Source of the DNA: Pseudomonas sp. PH1b | GTDB taxonomy: Bacteria > Pseudomonadota > Gammaproteobacteria > Pseudomonadales > Pseudomonadaceae | Direction of reading: 5' to 3' | NCBI RefSeq assembly: GCF_000633395.1 | Contig: NZ_AYMU01000009.1 | Span: 281,572 to 345,571, forward strand | DNA: 64,000 nt | Shown: piece after piece, positions 62,195 through 64,000 of the stretch | Position numbering within the stretch: position 1 is the first letter of the stretch | How the letters are laid out: each line of letters starts with the position of its first letter | Program-made: the position numbers and the translations under genes | The notes under the pieces: model-generated | What the model saw: the letters and a program-made list of their open reading frames with translations, nothing else | What the model was told of the DNA's origin: nothing | Database searches by the model: none

Positions 62195-62793
62195 CCCAGC
62201 AGCTCCTCGAATTTCTTCACGGCCGACACAGTGATCAACACTTTGTCGTATGCGATCAGACTAACTGGATCGGAACCTTGCACGTCACGTACATCAACGT
62301 GTGGCAGGTTGCGAGCAGCCAGGTACAGGTTCTGATCAACAGCGTCCGACACGATCAGAACATCGGTCAGGCTCATGTTGTTCAGCTTGCCCAGCAGATC
62401 TTTGGTTTTCGGAGTTTCAACAGCGAAATCCTGAACCACGACCAGACGATCAGTACGCACCAGCTCAGCAAGGATGGAACGCATTGCTGCGCGATACATC
62501 TTCTTGTTCAGCTTCTGGGAGTGATCCTGAGGACGAGCTGCGAAAGTGGTACCGCCGCCACGCCAGATTGGGCTACGGATAGTACCGGCACGAGCACGGC
62601 CAGTACCTTTCTGACGCCATGGGCGCTTGCCGCCACCGGAAACGTCGGAACGGGTCTTTTGCTGCTTGCTACCTTGACGGCCGCCGGCCATGTAGGCCAC
62701 GACTGCTTGGTGAACCAGCGTCTCGTTGAATTCGCCGCCAAATGTCAGTTCGGAAACTTCGATCGCTTGAGCGTCATTTACATTTAATTGCAT
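62191..62793 (-). CDS. rplD: 50S ribosomal protein L4
   Basis: A 200-residue tunnel protein and, in E. coli, autogenous regulator of the S10 operon. The tunnel loop is [61 protein letters not shown] follows. The start has [15 protein letters not shown]. It follows rplC after 12 bases. L4-based control could act on the leader described upstream of rpsJ. Confidence 0.98.
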
Positions 62794-62805
62794 GTCAGCT
62801 TCCCC

Positions 62806-63441
62806 TTAACCGCGAGCCTTGGCCGCCGGACGTACAACCAGGTTGCCGCCAGTAGCGCCAGGAACAGCACCCTTGACCAACAACAGATTGCGTTCAGCGT
62901 CGACGCGCACTACTTCCAGGGACTGCACGGTCACGCGCTCAGCGCCCATATGACCGGACATTTTTTTGCCCTTGAATACACGACCAGGAGTCTGGCACTG
63001 GCCAATAGAGCCCGGGACGCGGTGGGAAACGGAGTTACCGTGGGTGTTATCTTGACCGCGGAAATTCCAACGCTTGATGGTACCGGCGAAGCCTTTACCT
63101 TTCGACTGACCGGTAACATCTACCAGTTGGCCAGCTGCGAAGATTTCTGCATTGATCAGATCGCCAGCTTGGTACTCGCCTTCTTCAAGACGGAATTCCC
63201 AAACGCCACGACCGGCAGCTACGTTCGCTTTAGCGAAGTGACCTGCTTGAGCAGCAGTCACGCGCGAAGCACGACGCTCACCTACAGTGACCTGCACTGC
63301 ACGATAGCCATCGGTTTCTTCAGTTTTGAACTGGGTGACGCGATTCGGCTCGATCTCAATGACCGTGACCGGAATGGAGACACCTTCTTCGGTGAAAATA
63401 CGGGTCATACCGCATTTACGACCGACTACACCAATAGTCAT
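62806..63441 (-). CDS. rplC: 50S ribosomal protein L3
   Basis: A 211-residue protein. MTIGVVGRKCGMTRIFTEEGVSIPVTVIEIEPNRVTQFKT starts it and KGFAGTIKRWNFRGQDNTHGNSVSHRVPGSIGQCQTPGRVFKGKKMSGHMG is its central loop with the Gln that PrmB methylates. The internal ATG is chosen because the 11 residues upstream are not conserved. Eighty bases separate it from rpsJ. Confidence 0.98.
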   Translation of the reverse strand: MTIGVVGRKCGMTRIFTEEGVSIPVTVIEIEPNRVTQFKTEETDGYRAVQVTVGERRASRVTAAQAGHFAKANVAAGRGVWEFRLEEGEYQAGDLINAEIFAAGQLVDVTGQSKGKGFAGTIKRWNFRGQDNTHGNSVSHRVPGSIGQCQTPGRVFKGKKMSGHMGAERVTVQSLEVVRVDAERNLLLVKGAVPGATGGNLVVRPAAKARG

Positions 63442-63521
63442 GTTGTAAACCTCATGAGTGTACGGGGCTTTCACCCGCTATGGCCGCCCATTTCAGAGCG
63501 TTACACGACTAAGACCGAGTC

Positions 63522-63833
63522 TTAGCCGAGGCTGATCTGCACTTCCACACCGGCCGCAAGATCAAGCTTCATAAGAGCATCAACGGTTTTATCCGTTGGC
63601 TGGACGATGTCCAGTACGCGCTTATGAGTACGGATTTCGTACTGGTCACGCGCGTCTTTGTTGACGTGCGGGGAGACCAGAACGGTAAACCGCTCTTTAC
63701 GGGTAGGCAGTGGAATAGGACCACGCACTTGAGCACCAGTACGTTTCGCGGTTTCCACGATTTCCTGGGTGGATTGGTCGATCAGTCGATGGTCAAAAGC
63801 CTTCAACCTGATACGGATTTGCTGATTTTGCAT
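63522..63833 (-). CDS. rpsJ: 30S ribosomal protein S10 (NusE)
   Basis: A 103-residue protein that is both a ribosomal head protein and, with NusB (also encoded in this window), an antitermination factor. [72 protein letters not shown] is fully typical. First gene of the S10 operon, with promoter and leader hairpin directly upstream. Confidence 0.98.
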
Positions 63834-63863
63834 TGGATTTCAGACTCCGGCTGCTATTCCCAC

Positions 63864-63924
63864 CGGGCGCACTGCGCCCGTTAAAAGGAGGCGCAATTCT
63901 ATAGACGCCCCTGATAGGTGTCAA
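63864..63924 (-). promoter_or_regulatory. Sigma-70 promoter and leader hairpin of the S10 operon
   Basis: On the minus strand: -35 TTGACA (63924-63919), 17-base spacer, -10 TAGAAT (63901-63896), a near-consensus strong promoter. Transcription should begin near 63889. The leader then holds a perfect hairpin with arms CGGGCGC and GCGCCCG around a 3-base loop (63864-63880), about 30 bases before rpsJ. This leader is shorter than that of E. coli, where L4 acts. Confidence 0.9.
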
Positions 63925-63930
63925 CCCAAT

Positions 63931-63962
63931 AAAAAAGCCCCCGCAATGCGGGGGCTTTTTTC
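63931..63962 (-). terminator. Intrinsic terminator of tuf
   Basis: AAAAAAGCCCCCGC and GCGGGGGCTTTTTT pair perfectly around ATT/AAT-type loop bases, 14 bases after the tuf stop. It lies just upstream of the S10 promoter, so S10 transcription is largely independent of tuf. Confidence 0.95.
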
Positions 63963-63975
63963 AAATCATCGACTA

Positions 63976-64000
63976 TTACTCGATAACTTTGGCTACGACG
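63976..64000 (-). CDS. tuf: Elongation factor Tu, C-terminal end only
   Basis: Only the last eight codons are in the window; they read VVAKVIE and a TAA stop in the minus-strand frame, matching the EF-Tu C-terminus (GAGVVAKIIE in relatives as I recall). tuf is the usual gene before rpsJ in pseudomonads. The fragment is too short for a firm call by sequence alone; position supports it. Confidence 0.85.

Overview
The window looks like a chromosomal segment of a fluorescent Pseudomonas, most likely the P. protegens / P. chlororaphis / P. fluorescens group. Evidence is the high GC content, the REP-type hairpin repeats (GTAGGAGCNGGCTTGCNNGCG), and gene order matching long stretches of the P. aeruginosa chromosome as I remember it: pgpA-thiL-nusB-ribH-ribB-ribE-ribD-nrdR, the PA4063-PA4069-like metal and oprG block, and ssb-MFS-uvrA-bfr-katA followed by the alpha, spc and S10 ribosomal operons. 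Species assignment is inference.

Layout. 1-6294 (minus): a truncated periplasmic solute-binding protein, then the riboflavin operon with nrdR, nusB, thiL and pgpA. 6424-13153 (mostly plus): a YbaY-type lipoprotein, a methyltransferase, a CnoX-like thioredoxin, a probable zinc-responsive operon (DUF2796 protein, ABC ATPase, permease, DUF3299 protein) and the outer-membrane protein gene oprG with an ANR-type site. 13212-25064: two sugar-nucleotide-type dehydrogenases, a large Lhr-type helicase, an MscS-type channel, an MFS exporter, and a divergent regulator/cysteine-hydrolase pair. 42848-49961: ssb, a YajR-like MFS protein, uvrA, a bacterioferritin-like gene and katA. 50138-64000 (minus): rplQ back to rpsJ and the 3' end of tuf, with three clear sigma-70 promoters at the heads of S10, rpsH and rpsM.

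The accessory centre is 25830-42776, twelve plus-strand genes closed by one strong terminator. The first six form a complete ebo set (eboD-C-A-B-E-F), closely packed, with four of the five junctions overlapping. I identify this as the EDB ('edible') type cluster, which is GacS-regulated and linked to nematode repellence in P. fluorescens NZI7. The eboD product is a fusion of a membrane VTT/DedA-like domain to a 3-dehydroquinate-synthase-like cyclase, and its start codon lies in a hairpin with a GGA loop, as expected for RsmA/RsmE control. The next six genes are poorly described. A two-gene module occurs twice: an exported single-CxxCH protein followed by a cytosolic protein resembling the N-terminal half of VioB/RebD-type synthases but without the C-terminal ferritin-like half. 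An exported cysteine-containing protein lies between the modules, followed by a ScyD/ScyE-like beta-propeller and an orphan protein. Ebo and ScyD/E proteins also occur together around cyanobacterial scytonemin genes, so a cell-associated aromatic or indolic metabolite handled at the membrane is a reasonable hypothesis. No complete synthase or amino-acid oxidase is visible here.
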